Origin: Gemmataceae bacterium
Lineage (GTDB): Bacteria; Planctomycetota; Planctomycetia; Gemmatales; Gemmataceae
Direction: 5' to 3'
Assembly (NCBI GenBank): GCA_019748295.1
Contig: JAIEPT010000257.1
Span: 1-43,401, forward strand
DNA length: 43,401 nucleotides
The position numbers and the translations under genes were made by a program. Of this stretch, positions 34,611 to 43,401 are shown one piece after another. Every line of letters begins with the position of its first letter. Position 1 is the first letter of the stretch. The notes beneath the pieces are model-generated. The model was not told the DNA's origin. It saw only the letters and a list, made by a program, of their open reading frames with translations, and made no database searches.

Positions 34611-35498
34611 ATGGCAAATAAGAGAGTACTTGTGAAACGCCGCAAGGCGATTCGCAATATCCGCAAGATCACCAAGACGATGGAACTGATCGCGACGTCG
34701 CGCTTCAAGAAGGCGATGGATCGCGCTTCCGAGGCGGAATTGTTCACTCGCAAGGTTGCCGAGTTGGCTGCCGACTTGACCGCGAACGCCACCGGCGTCA
34801 CGCATCCGCTGTTGCAGAAGCGCGAAAAGATTCAGCGAAGCGTGCTGCTGATCCTCACCTCGAACCGCGGCCTTTGCGGCGGTTACAACGCGTCGATCCT
34901 TCGCGAAGCCGGCTTGGCGGTTCGCCGCAATGAGACCGAAGGCGTCGAGGTTCAGCTTGAGCTTTCGGGCAAGCGAGCGATTGCGTTCTTCCGCTATCAA
35001 GGCATTCCGGTCGCCCATCAGTACACGCATTTCGAGGACAAGCCGGCCTTCGAGCAAGTGGACGTGCTCGCGAACCGATACATCCAGGAATACATCGCCG
35101 GCAAGATCGACCGCGTCGAAGTGGCGTACATGAAGTTCATCAACGCGGGCCGTCAGCGCCCGGTCGTCGAAACGCTGCTGCCGCTCGACCAGCTTGCTCC
35201 CATCGAGGGAGCGGCCGCGGCAGGAGCCGGCAACGATCAGGTCGATTACGAGTTTCTGCCGAGCGCCGGTTCGATCCTCGAAGAAGTGCTGCCGATCTCG
35301 TTCAAGATCCGCCTTTTCAAATGCTTCCTCGACGCCGCGGTCAGCGAGCAGATCGCTCGCCGCGTCGCGATGAAGGCGGCGACCGAGAGCGCCGGCGACA
35401 TGATCAAGTCGCTGTCGCAAGATTACAACCGACTTCGCCAAGCCCAGATCACGACGGAAATCGCCGAGATCATCGGCGGCGTGGAGGCGCTCAAGTAA
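34611..35498 (+). CDS. atpG: ATP synthase F1 subunit gamma
   Basis: 295 residues with the standard coiled-coil ends: VKRRKAIRNIRKITKTMELI at the N-terminus and MIKSLSQDYNRLRQAQITTE at the C-terminus. The Rossmann-like middle contains LILTSNRGLCGGYNASI. It is the rotor shaft turning inside alpha3beta3. A short insertion (GAAAAGAGNDQVDYEFL region) lies in the middle domain. Confidence 0.95.
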   Translation: MANKRVLVKRRKAIRNIRKITKTMELIATSRFKKAMDRASEAELFTRKVAELAADLTANATGVTHPLLQKREKIQRSVLLILTSNRGLCGGYNASILREAGLAVRRNETEGVEVQLELSGKRAIAFFRYQGIPVAHQYTHFEDKPAFEQVDVLANRYIQEYIAGKIDRVEVAYMKFINAGRQRPVVETLLPLDQLAPIEGAAAAGAGNDQVDYEFLPSAGSILEEVLPISFKIRLFKCFLDAAVSEQIARRVAMKAATESAGDMIKSLSQDYNRLRQAQITTEIAEIIGGVEALK

Positions 35499-35502
35499 AT
35501 GG

Positions 35503-35663
35503 CTCCCCTCTCCCTCCGGTAGAGTCCGGTAGAGGGGATGGGGGTGAGGGAAACGACCTTGCCCAAGCAGCGAAAACTGGGTGTGGCGTGAGAGGACATG
35601 ATTGCGCGGCGATGACGGTTTTGGCCCTCACCCCCCGGCTCCTCTCCCGGAGGGAGAGGGGAG
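35503..35663. repeat. Family B palindromes forming a long inverted repeat
   Basis: Copies at 35503-35549 and 35625-35663 (CCTCACCCCCCGGCTCCTCT against its complement). They occupy the 200-base gap between atpG and the first nucleotidyltransferase-fold gene and show no coding sequence. Confidence 0.7.
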
Positions 35664-35700
35664 AAACTCGCGGCGAGCCGAAGGCGAGAAGGGAGCCGCC

Positions 35701-36366
35701 ATGGCCGTAAAGACGTCGGAAGCGCGACATCGCGATGCGTTCGAGACTTCGGTGAAAATCACCGGCTGGTTCTACGACATGCACCGGCCCGAGGTGGCGA
35801 TGACCGACCCGCACAAGGTGATCGACGTCCTCAATGAAGCGAAGGTAAGTTTCGTGCTCGTCGGGACGCATGGGCTGGTCGGTTACCGCAGCGAATCGCG
35901 GGCGACGCACGACGTGGACGTCGTGGCGACGAAGAAGGATTTGGCGAAAGCCCAGGCCGCCCTTGAGGAAGCGTTTCCAGACCTGAAGGTCGTGGACCTG
36001 CCGGCGGTAGTGCGGTTTGTCGAGGAGCCTTCGAATAAGGGGGTCATTGACCTGATTAAGCCGGCGAGCAAGCTGTTTCGGACAGTGTTTCGAAACACGG
36101 AGCGGGTTGGAAAGTCGCACCGCATCCCATCGCTTGAGATGGTCCTTGTTCTCAAGTGGTTCGCGATGCATGCGGAGAATCGAGCGTATGTTCGAAGACT
36201 GCAGGATCATACAGACTTTACCAACATTGTCCTTGAACAGGGCGACGTGATCGACGAACCGAGAGTTCGCCGTATCGGCAACGGGATCGAATCAGGCGCT
36301 GGGACCAAGATCGTCGCAGCGATCCGTAACGTGCGAGCGGGAAAAGAATCGAAAATCATACCCTAG
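35701..36366 (+). CDS. Nucleotidyltransferase-fold protein 1 (inserted in atp operon)
   Basis: 221 residues. An N-terminal helical segment (residues 1-45) is followed by a minimal nucleotidyltransferase core: FVLVGTHGLVGYRSESRATHD up to the DVD acidic pair at about 76-78, and a third acidic residue in GVIDLIKP. The usual GG/GS motif is replaced by GTHG, so activity is uncertain. The rest is helical. It most resembles AbiEii/DUF6036-type NTases, often linked to phage defence or toxin-antitoxin systems, but I cannot assign it. The start has GGGAG nine bases upstream; frames beginning at 35602 run through a repeat. A homologous gene follows. Confidence 0.7.
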   Translation: MAVKTSEARHRDAFETSVKITGWFYDMHRPEVAMTDPHKVIDVLNEAKVSFVLVGTHGLVGYRSESRATHDVDVVATKKDLAKAQAALEEAFPDLKVVDLPAVVRFVEEPSNKGVIDLIKPASKLFRTVFRNTERVGKSHRIPSLEMVLVLKWFAMHAENRAYVRRLQDHTDFTNIVLEQGDVIDEPRVRRIGNGIESGAGTKIVAAIRNVRAGKESKIIP

Positions 36367-36413
36367 GACCGAGCTAGGTCCTCATCGCTGTCGGAGGCAG
36401 GTTAACCCGATTC

Positions 36414-37076
36414 ATGGTCGCCGCGACTCGAGAACTGATGGAGGTGCATCGCCGCGATTTTCGGATCAGCGAGCGACTGACGCGGTATTTTTTCGAGGGT
36501 CATCGCGGAGAAGGCATGATCTCGCCCGCCAAAGTTCTGCGAACCCTCTACAACGCGAAAATCAAATTCGTGTTGATGGGCACTCACGGCCTCGCAACGT
36601 GGCGAAAGCATCCCAGAGCTACCGAAGACGTCGATATTCTGGTTGCACTGAGCAACGTCAAGAAGGCCGTAAAGGTGCTTCATGAGGCCTTTCCCAAGTT
36701 GGAAGTCGTCGATGCGTCGGTGGTGACTCGATTTGTTCATCCGAAAACGAAAAGGCCGGTGATCGATCTGATGAAGCCGGTGCAAGACGTGTTCAGGCTC
36801 GCTCTGCGACACGTCGTGGCGATCGACGACTACCAAAGCATCCCGACGCTCGAAATGGCACTGATTTCGAAGTTCGCTGCCATGATTTCGCCGAATCGTA
36901 GGGGACCAAAGAAGATGATCGATGCGGGCGATTTCATGCAGATGACTCTGTCCAACGCCGGCGAAATCGACATGAAGAAGCTGAAACGCTTTGCGGAGTC
37001 CGTTTATCAGGGTGCGGCGGAACAAGTCGAAAAAATGGTCCTCGACGTTTTAGCGGGAAAAACGCTTCGAGTTTAG
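36414..37076 (+). CDS. Nucleotidyltransferase-fold protein 2 (tandem paralogue)
   Basis: 220 residues, clearly homologous along its length to the previous gene: FVLMGTHGLATWRKHPRATED matches FVLVGTHGLVGYRSESRATHD, and PVIDLMKP matches GVIDLIKP. The acidic pair (DVD) and third acidic residue are kept. Divergence is substantial, so the duplication is old or the two came in together. The GGAGG upstream is rather far from the ATG at 36414, but alignment with the paralogue supports this start. It precedes atpD by 89 bases; AAGGGG there is the atpD ribosome-binding site. Confidence 0.7.
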   Translation: MVAATRELMEVHRRDFRISERLTRYFFEGHRGEGMISPAKVLRTLYNAKIKFVLMGTHGLATWRKHPRATEDVDILVALSNVKKAVKVLHEAFPKLEVVDASVVTRFVHPKTKRPVIDLMKPVQDVFRLALRHVVAIDDYQSIPTLEMALISKFAAMISPNRRGPKKMIDAGDFMQMTLSNAGEIDMKKLKRFAESVYQGAAEQVEKMVLDVLAGKTLRV

Positions 37077-37141
37077 AACCGATCAAATCCTAGGTGGAAA
37101 TGGTCATGCACGTCGCGATGTGCGTACAGGCAAAGAATTAA

Positions 37142-38608
<1,467 letters not shown>

Positions 38609-38617
38609 TGTTCTTTT

Positions 38618-38690
38618 TGTGGCGACAAGTTTATCTAACTTGTCGGACTGGATTTGGATTCGAACAAGTTAGATAAACTTGTTCCCACGA
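38618..38690. repeat. Palindromic element family E, copy 1
   Basis: GTGGCGACAAGTTTATCTAA... at 38619-38646 pairs with GTTAGATAAACTTGTTCCCA... at 38661-38690. It starts ten bases after the atpD stop and ends 13 bases before atpC. The arm positions that differ from copy 2 (TATCTAA against TATTAA) are changed on both sides. Confidence 0.9.
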
Positions 38691-38703
38691 GGACGGGACG
38701 ACA

Positions 38704-39135
38704 ATGGACGCGGTCAAGACGCCGGGGCAGGTTCGCTGCGTGATCGTGACGCCGGAGAAGGCGGTGGCGGACGAGGTCTGCGACTTCGTGGCCCTGCCGA
38801 TGTACGACGGCGAAGTCGGCATCGCGCCGCTGCGTCGCCCGCTGATCGGCCGACTTGGCTTCGGCGAGCTGCGCACGCGCAAGGGGAACGTCGTCCATCA
38901 CTGGTATGTGGACGGCGGTTTCGTTCAGGTGCGGAACGACGTCGTGACGGTGCTTACGAGCAAGGCAATGAAGGCGACCGACATCAAGATCGAGGCTGCT
39001 CAAGCCTCGTTGGCCGAGGCGCAAAAGCCGGCGAACACGCCCGAAGGCATCGACGCGAATCTGAACGCTCAAGAACGGGCTCGCGCTCAGATCCGGGTCG
39101 CCCAGAAGGCAGCCGGCACGCCGGCGACCCACTAA
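38704..39135 (+). CDS. atpC: ATP synthase F1 subunit epsilon
   Basis: 143 residues: an N-terminal beta-sandwich (VRCVIVTPEKAVADEVCDFV, LPMYDGEVGIAPLRRPLIGRL, WYVDGGFVQVRNDVVTVLTS) and a C-terminal helical hairpin (about 100-143). It sits on the rotor and inhibits ATP hydrolysis. GGACGGGACGACA precedes the ATG, a weak ribosome-binding site. Element E flanks the gene on both sides. Confidence 0.93.
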   Translation: MDAVKTPGQVRCVIVTPEKAVADEVCDFVALPMYDGEVGIAPLRRPLIGRLGFGELRTRKGNVVHHWYVDGGFVQVRNDVVTVLTSKAMKATDIKIEAAQASLAEAQKPANTPEGIDANLNAQERARAQIRVAQKAAGTPATH

Positions 39136-39140
39136 GTTTT

Positions 39141-39228
39141 CGTGGCGACAAGTTTATTAACTTGTCGGAAAGGGTTTTGATCCGGAGTAGCGACCCCATT
39201 CGAACAAGTTAATAAACTTGTTTCCACG
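39141..39228. repeat. Palindromic element family E, copy 2
   Basis: CGTGGCGACAAGTTTATTAA... at 39141-39168 pairs with AAGTTAATAAACTTGTTTCC... at 39201-39228. It begins six bases after the atpC stop. On the opposite strand it provides the last codons and the TAA stop of the epimerase gene (39209). Confidence 0.9.
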
Positions 39229-40060
39229 AAGAAGCCAAGCCCACCCGATAGTTCGGATACTTCAGCTCGACACCCAAGATTCGCCGCATCGCTTCATTGC
39301 GAATGCGGCGATTTCCTTTTTCATGAGGCGGCGTGGGCTGATCGGGCGGAGGCGGAAGAAATCGCGGTTCGGGTTTGCCGAGGCAGCGAGCGAGTTCACG
39401 GTAAAAGTCGCTTCGCGTCGCCGGTTCGTCGTCGCAGATATTGAGCGTTGATCCGAGCGGCGCGGAAAACGCCTTCAACACCGCCGCGGCCCCGTCTTCG
39501 ACGTGGATCAGATTGAGCCACTTCTCCGCATCGCCCACGATCGGCTCGCCATTCTCGATCGTTTGGCGCCGCAGCAAGCGTCCGGGCCCGTAGATGCCGG
39601 AGAAGCGTAGGACGATCGCTTCGGGGATCGTTTCGCGGAGCGTCCGCTCCGTCTCAAGCACGATTCGGCCCGATTCCTCCTGCGGTTCGGTGAGGGACGT
39701 TTCCTCGACCCAACTGCCGTCGCTCTGCCCATAGACGCTCGAGCTGCTGACGTGGATGAAGCGACCGGGTTTCGGCATGTGCTTCAACACATTCGCCATT
39801 CCGCCGACGTAAACCTCGCGCATCGAAGCCCCGGAGCGACGATCCAGCCCGACCGCATGCACGACCACATCCACCTGGGGCAAGTTGGCGAGCGATTCCG
39901 GCTTCAGCACATCCGCGATCACCGGCTGCCAACCCTGCGAGCGGAACTCCGCCGCATGCGATTCCTTTCGCGTGACTGCGTGAACGATATGCCCCTCGTC
40001 TTTCGCAAGACTGGCGACGCGCCGTCCCAGGTAGCCGCAACCGATAATCAGCAACCGCAT
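39209..40060 (-). CDS. NAD-dependent epimerase/dehydratase family protein (extended SDR)
   Basis: 283 residues. Cofactor motif LLIIGCGYLGRRVA at the N-terminus, then VVVHAVGLDRRSGAS and VSSSSVYGQSDG with the Tyr of the catalytic YxxxK-like region altered, and LRFSGIYGPGRLL. It resembles YeeZ-type atypical SDRs, whose substrates are not known. The last seven residues (SSWKQVY) and stop come from element E2, so the native C-terminus was probably replaced when the repeat inserted. Start 40060 begins the Rossmann strand (MRLLIIG). Convergent with atpC. Confidence 0.82.
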   Translation of the reverse strand: MRLLIIGCGYLGRRVASLAKDEGHIVHAVTRKESHAAEFRSQGWQPVIADVLKPESLANLPQVDVVVHAVGLDRRSGASMREVYVGGMANVLKHMPKPGRFIHVSSSSVYGQSDGSWVEETSLTEPQEESGRIVLETERTLRETIPEAIVLRFSGIYGPGRLLRRQTIENGEPIVGDAEKWLNLIHVEDGAAAVLKAFSAPLGSTLNICDDEPATRSDFYRELARCLGKPEPRFLPPPPDQPTPPHEKGNRRIRNEAMRRILGVELKYPNYRVGLASSWKQVY

Positions 40061-40092
40061 TGAAAATCCCAATGGCAATGGTTTGGGTGGCG

Positions 40093-40193
40093 CGCCCTGA
40101 ACGTAGTGAAGGGCGTGAAAACGGTGCTGACGCAGTATCCAACTTGCATGAAGCGTTCGGCGGGTTTTCCACGCCTTTCACTACGTTCAGGCG
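40093..40193. repeat. Palindrome family I
   Basis: The arm 40093-40122 (CGCCCTGAACGTAGTGAAGG...) pairs with 40164-40193 with few mismatches. It lies upstream of the epimerase gene, in a 306-base gap (40061-40366) that holds no gene. Confidence 0.75.
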
Positions 40194-40203
40194 AGCGGCA
40201 GGA

Positions 40204-40324
40204 GCGAGTCTACCTCCCTCTCCCTCCGGGAGAGGGCTGGGGTGAGGGTGCCTCTTCTCGCGTAACGCCACGCCGCACGCCCTCACCCCCGGCCCCTCTC
40301 CCGGAGGGAGAGGGGAGAAATGCA
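40204..40324. repeat. Family B palindromes as an inverted pair
   Basis: Copies at about 40204-40249 and 40276-40318 (CTCTCCCTCCGGGAGAGGG type) face each other. They lie downstream of the thioredoxin-like gene (minus strand), where they could act as a terminator. Confidence 0.7.
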
Positions 40325-40366
40325 GGCGCCGCTCGCCTTAGGGCGTGCCACCCAGGTCATATCGCA

Positions 40367-41215
40367 TTAGTAGAGCAACGTCGCCAGTTTCGCGCGATAC
40401 GCGTTCGACAATGCGTTCTGCGGCCCAACGATCTGGAAGACCTTCACCATCGCTTCTTTGACCTTCGTCGTCGCCAGCTTGAAGTCCTTCTCGCCGACGG
40501 CGAGCAGCGCTTCCAACGCGGCTTCGTAGTTCCCACCCGTTGCGAGGCGCAGCCCAAGTCGAATGGCCGCGTCATTGCTGGTTCCAGCCTGCGACCGCAA
40601 GGCGGCCTCATCGGGCAGATCCTTCGTCTGGGCTTTCAGCCACAGCTTGGCCCGAATCTCTTCCGCTTCCTGCTCCTTAATGCCCCCTTCGATCTGATCC
40701 AAAAACTCGACCGCCTCCGCATCGCGATTGCGTTCCAGCATGAGGCGAGCGAGGCCAAGCAACGCTTCTTCCTGCTTCGGCTCCTTGCTCAGGGCATCGC
40801 GAAACATCCGTTCCGCCTGGTCCGGATCTTTCTTCTCGACGTCGTGAGCCTGCTTTGCTTCTTTCTCCGCTTCACTGGGACAAATCTGATCGAAGAAATT
40901 CGCAAGCTGCGGTTCCGGCAATGCCCCCTCGAACTCCAACATGGGCTTGCCGTCGCGAAACGCGATCACCGTCGGCAGCGATTGAATCTGGAATGCCATC
41001 GCCAGACGTTGCTGTTCGTCCGTGTTGACCTTCGCAAGCAACACGTCCCCGCTACGGCTCTCCACTTGACGGACTAGCACCGGCGTAAGGGATTGGCATG
41101 GCCCGCACCACGGCGCCCAAAAATCGACGACGACCGGCACCTCCTTCGACTTTTCGAGCACGGCAGTCTCGAAGTCTTTCTCGGTCACGTCGAACACATA
41201 TTGCGAAGCGGTCAT
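40367..41215 (-). CDS. Thioredoxin-TPR co-chaperone, CnoX/YbbN-like
   Basis: 282 residues: a thioredoxin domain (residues about 5-110) with intact active site WCGPC (36-40) and cis-proline SLPTVIAF, then about 150 residues of TPR-like helices (DPDQAERMFRDALSKEPKQE, ALLGLARLMLERNRDAEAVE). E. coli CnoX has SxxC in place of CxxC and works as a redox-regulated holdase feeding chaperones; the intact CGPC here could also allow disulfide exchange. AAGGAG lies six bases upstream of the ATG at 41215 and a TAGAAT box (41236-41241) further up. Confidence 0.88.
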   Translation of the reverse strand: MTASQYVFDVTEKDFETAVLEKSKEVPVVVDFWAPWCGPCQSLTPVLVRQVESRSGDVLLAKVNTDEQQRLAMAFQIQSLPTVIAFRDGKPMLEFEGALPEPQLANFFDQICPSEAEKEAKQAHDVEKKDPDQAERMFRDALSKEPKQEEALLGLARLMLERNRDAEAVEFLDQIEGGIKEQEAEEIRAKLWLKAQTKDLPDEAALRSQAGTSNDAAIRLGLRLATGGNYEAALEALLAVGEKDFKLATTKVKEAMVKVFQIVGPQNALSNAYRAKLATLLY

Positions 41216-41291
41216 CGGCGTCTCCTTTTCGCCCCATTCTATGCGATCTCGCGTCGTGATGCCCGCGTCCTGCAACCAGGAAAAGCATCCT

Positions 41292-41297
41292 TACAAT
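41292..41297 (+). promoter_or_regulatory. Putative -10 box for the CaMKII-association-like gene
   Basis: CTTACAATGT lies 39 bases before the ATG at 41337, with a weak CTGCAA 16 bases further up. It lies back to back with the thioredoxin-like gene's promoter region. Confidence 0.35.
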
Positions 41298-41336
41298 GTT
41301 CCCGTCCCACGACATCACTCACTAGGAACGAACGTC

Positions 41337-41726
41337 ATGACCGAGGCCGAAAAGGAACTGGTGGAACTCAACCGCAAACTGCTCGAGAGCATCGCGAAAG
41401 CGGACTGGGCGACGTACGCGAAGCTCTGCGACGCGGCCCTGACCTGCTTCGAGCCGGAAGCGCTCGGCAACCTCGTCGAGGGGATGGCGTTTCACGAGTT
41501 CTACTTCAAGCTCGGCGCCGCGAAGGAACCTTTCAACACCGAACTGGCGTCGCCGCATGTGCGGATCATGGGCGACGTGGCCGTCGTGTGCTACGTGCGG
41601 CTCAACCAGCGCGTCGGCGCCGACGGATCGCCGACGGTGCGGACGGTCGAAGAGACGCGCGTGTGGCAGAAAAAGGGCGGGCAATGGAAGCATGTGCATT
41701 TCCATCGCTCATTGCCGGGGAAGTGA
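41337..41726 (+). CDS. SnoaL/NTF2-like protein (CaMKII association domain-like)
   Basis: 129 residues with the alpha+beta cone fold of the NTF2/DUF4440 superfamily: helix LNRKLLESIAKADWATYAKL, acid pocket residues in FEPEALGNLVEGMAFHEFYF, and strand pattern VAVVCYVRLNQ, EETRVWQKKGGQWKHVHFHRS. It resembles the calcium/calmodulin-dependent kinase II association domain, an oligomerisation module; in bacteria its role is unknown. Its ATG lies after an AGGA sequence. A family B palindrome follows the stop (41735-41765). Confidence 0.82.
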   Translation: MTEAEKELVELNRKLLESIAKADWATYAKLCDAALTCFEPEALGNLVEGMAFHEFYFKLGAAKEPFNTELASPHVRIMGDVAVVCYVRLNQRVGADGSPTVRTVEETRVWQKKGGQWKHVHFHRSLPGK

Positions 41727-41734
41727 TTCATCTG

Positions 41735-41765
41735 GCTCCCCTCTCCCCAAAGGGGAGAGGGGAGG
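41735..41765. repeat. Family B palindrome between converging genes
   Basis: GCTCCCCTCTCCCCAAAGGGG... hairpin lies in the 49-base gap between the NTF2-like gene and pyk, which converge. It may act as a bidirectional terminator. Confidence 0.75.
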
Positions 41766-41775
41766 CGGACGCAAG

Positions 41776-43203
41776 CTACGGTTCGCGGGAGTCGCCGTGC
41801 TCGCCGACGCGGACGATGCGGATGGTGGGTTTGCCTTCGCCGCCTTCGATGGGATGGCCCGCGAGCACGACGACCAGCGAACCGGCTTTCACCGCGCCGC
41901 CGACGAACGCCGCCTTGACGGCTGCTTCGAGGCGGTCGTCCCCCTTCTCGATCTCGTTGGCGAACGGCACGGCTTGCACGCCCCACACCATGGCGAGTTG
42001 TCGAATCACCTCTTCATGGGCGGAGACGGCGATAATTGCCTGATTCGGGCGATGGCGCGCAATCTGGCGGGCGGTGCGGCCGGAAATCGTCGGCGAGATG
42101 ATGGCTTCCGCCTTCGCTTCGCGAGCTAGTTCATACGTCAGCGTGGTGATGTGATCGGTAAGTGCCGCCTTTGGAATTCGCACGTCGCGCCAGCCGTCTA
42201 CCGTAAGGTTGACCTCGGCCTCGCGAAGAATCGTGTCCATGCAGCGCAAGGCTTGCACCGGATAATCGCCGATCGCGGTTTCGCCCGACAGCATCACGGC
42301 ATCGGTTCCGTCATAGACGGCATTCGCCACATCGCTCGCTTCCGCACGAGTGGGACGCGGGTTGTTCCGCATCGAGTCGAGCATATCGGTCGCGGTGATG
42401 ACCGGCTTGCCCGCCAAGCGTGCGAGGTAAATTAGGCGTTTCTGAACCTGCGGCACTTTTTCGAGGGCGATTTCCACACCCAGGTCGCCGCGAGCCACCA
42501 TCACGCCGTCGAAGGCGGCCACGATTTCCTTCGCCTTCTTCACCGCTTCAGGCCGTTCCATCTTGGCCAGGATCGGCACTTCGAGACCATAAGCCCGGCT
42601 CACGCCACGCAACTCGGCCGCGGCGGACGGATCGCGGACGAACGACAGCGCCAGCCAATCGACCTGCGCCTTGGCCGCGATCTGCATCGCATCGCGATCG
42701 CGCGTCGTCACGGCGGGGATGGTCAGTTCCGTGTCGGGCAGGTTGATCCCCTTGTTCGGCTTCAGCGTTCCCGGGCCGGTCATCGTCACCAGCACACGGT
42801 CGCTCGCCACCTGGGCCACCGTGGCTTGCAATCGACCGTCATCGAACAGGACGCGTTGCCCGGGCTTGATTCGGGACGCGATTTCCGGCTCGGTGAGACG
42901 AATATCCGCCTGAGCGGTCGGCTTGATCGCCAGCGCCAACGTCTGGCCCTGCTGCAGCTCGATGGGATGATCGAGCAGCACTCGCAGCTTGGGGCCAGGC
43001 AGGTCCGCCATGACGGCGACGCGCCGTTTCATCTGCGCCGCCACTTCGCGAAAGCGCGCGATGCGGCCCAGGTGCTCGTCGGCGGCGCCGTGCGAGAAGT
43101 TGATGCGGGCGACATCGAGCCCGGATTCCAGGAGTTGTTCCAAGACGCCGGGGCGATCCGTGGCGGGCCCGAGCGTGGCGACGATCCGCGTGCGACGAAG
43201 CAT
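41776..43203 (-). CDS. pyk: Pyruvate kinase
   Basis: 475 residues, the normal length. It makes ATP and pyruvate from phosphoenolpyruvate. Key motifs: RINFSHG, the catalytic lysine in LAKMERPEAV, metal ligands in DGVMVARGDLGVE and VITATDMLDSM (usual Q is D here), then SGETAIGDYPVQAL. The C-terminal domain is complete. The start at 43203 has AGGA seven bases upstream; the frame to 43287 has no family sequence. Confidence 0.96.
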   Translation of the reverse strand: MLRRTRIVATLGPATDRPGVLEQLLESGLDVARINFSHGAADEHLGRIARFREVAAQMKRRVAVMADLPGPKLRVLLDHPIELQQGQTLALAIKPTAQADIRLTEPEIASRIKPGQRVLFDDGRLQATVAQVASDRVLVTMTGPGTLKPNKGINLPDTELTIPAVTTRDRDAMQIAAKAQVDWLALSFVRDPSAAAELRGVSRAYGLEVPILAKMERPEAVKKAKEIVAAFDGVMVARGDLGVEIALEKVPQVQKRLIYLARLAGKPVITATDMLDSMRNNPRPTRAEASDVANAVYDGTDAVMLSGETAIGDYPVQALRCMDTILREAEVNLTVDGWRDVRIPKAALTDHITTLTYELAREAKAEAIISPTISGRTARQIARHRPNQAIIAVSAHEEVIRQLAMVWGVQAVPFANEIEKGDDRLEAAVKAAFVGGAVKAGSLVVVLAGHPIEGGEGKPTIRIVRVGEHGDSREP

Positions 43204-43340
43204 GACGATTCCTGAGATGCCGGTTTCCTGGGGATGGTCTTTGTATCGATGGCGCCCGACGGCGGAACCCTGGCCAGGCGGTTGCATTTCCCCTTGCTCG
43301 CTCCGGGAGGTGTAGGTTTCTTAGTGGAGGCAGCGAAGCT

Positions 43341-43401
43341 TCCCCTCTCCCCCGCAGGGATCACGATTGCCCGTGCCGAACAGTAATTGCGGGGGAGAGG
43401 G
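43341..43401. repeat. Family B-like inverted repeat, cut by the window end
   Basis: CCCCTCTCCCCCGCA at 43341-43355 pairs with TGCGGGGGAGAGGG at 43388-43401, where the window stops. The gap 43204-43340 upstream of pyk contains no gene. Confidence 0.6.

Overview
The window reads as chromosomal DNA of a GC-rich planctomycete, most likely in or near the Gemmatales. This is inferred from family content and not from a marker-gene search. The pointers are a DUF1571 lipoprotein-like protein, a DUF1549/DUF1553 cytochrome-like protein with a bacterial Ig-like part, an MJ0042-type zinc-ribbon membrane protein with a PQQ-like propeller, a DUF4912 protein, a secreted WD40 propeller, a long alpha subunit of ATP synthase, and very many palindromic repeats between genes.

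Layout. Positions 1-839 hold nested palindromes and what looks like the 3' end (domains V/VI) of a decayed group II intron. From 840 to 10847 all genes are on the minus strand: DUF1571 protein, leuS, a THUMP-type rRNA methyltransferase, a Helicase_C_3 protein with a small overlapping partner, an ECF sigma factor, and rlmN. A 1136-residue zinc-ribbon/TPR/propeller membrane protein (plus) then converges on psuG (minus). Next come a HUH/Y1-transposase-like (RAYT-like) gene interrupted by an in-frame amber codon and bracketed by palindromes, a yicC-gmk-rpoZ operon (minus) with secG upstream, a short-chain dehydrogenase, a WD40 protein, the DUF1549/DUF1553 protein and a small cysteine protein (all plus). 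A glyoxalase-II-like hydrolase, a trypsin/PDZ protease, wecB and the DUF4912 gene follow on the minus strand.

The centre of interest is 29063-39135, an F1Fo ATP synthase operon in standard order: atpZ, atpI-like, atpB, atpE, atpF, atpH, atpA, atpG, atpD, atpC. It is split by two foreign-looking insertions. A DUF4160-DUF2442 pair, which resembles a toxin-antitoxin module, lies between atpA and atpG. Two tandem paralogous nucleotidyltransferase-fold genes lie between atpG and atpD. atpC is bracketed by two copies of a hairpin element whose arms have changed in a compensated way. The window ends with an NAD-dependent epimerase, a CnoX-like thioredoxin/TPR protein, a CaMKII-association-domain-like protein and pyk.

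A second theme is the repeat load. I count about eight palindrome families (called A to I below). Several recur as inverted pairs. One sits in frame inside leuS and one supplies the last codons and stop of the epimerase gene. Three families (D, E, F) keep their pairing across copies or arms, which suggests the fold is maintained or the copies are recent. The broken RAYT-like gene flanked by family A copies is a natural candidate for the relic of the enzyme that spread them. No CRISPR array, tRNA or rRNA gene was recognised.
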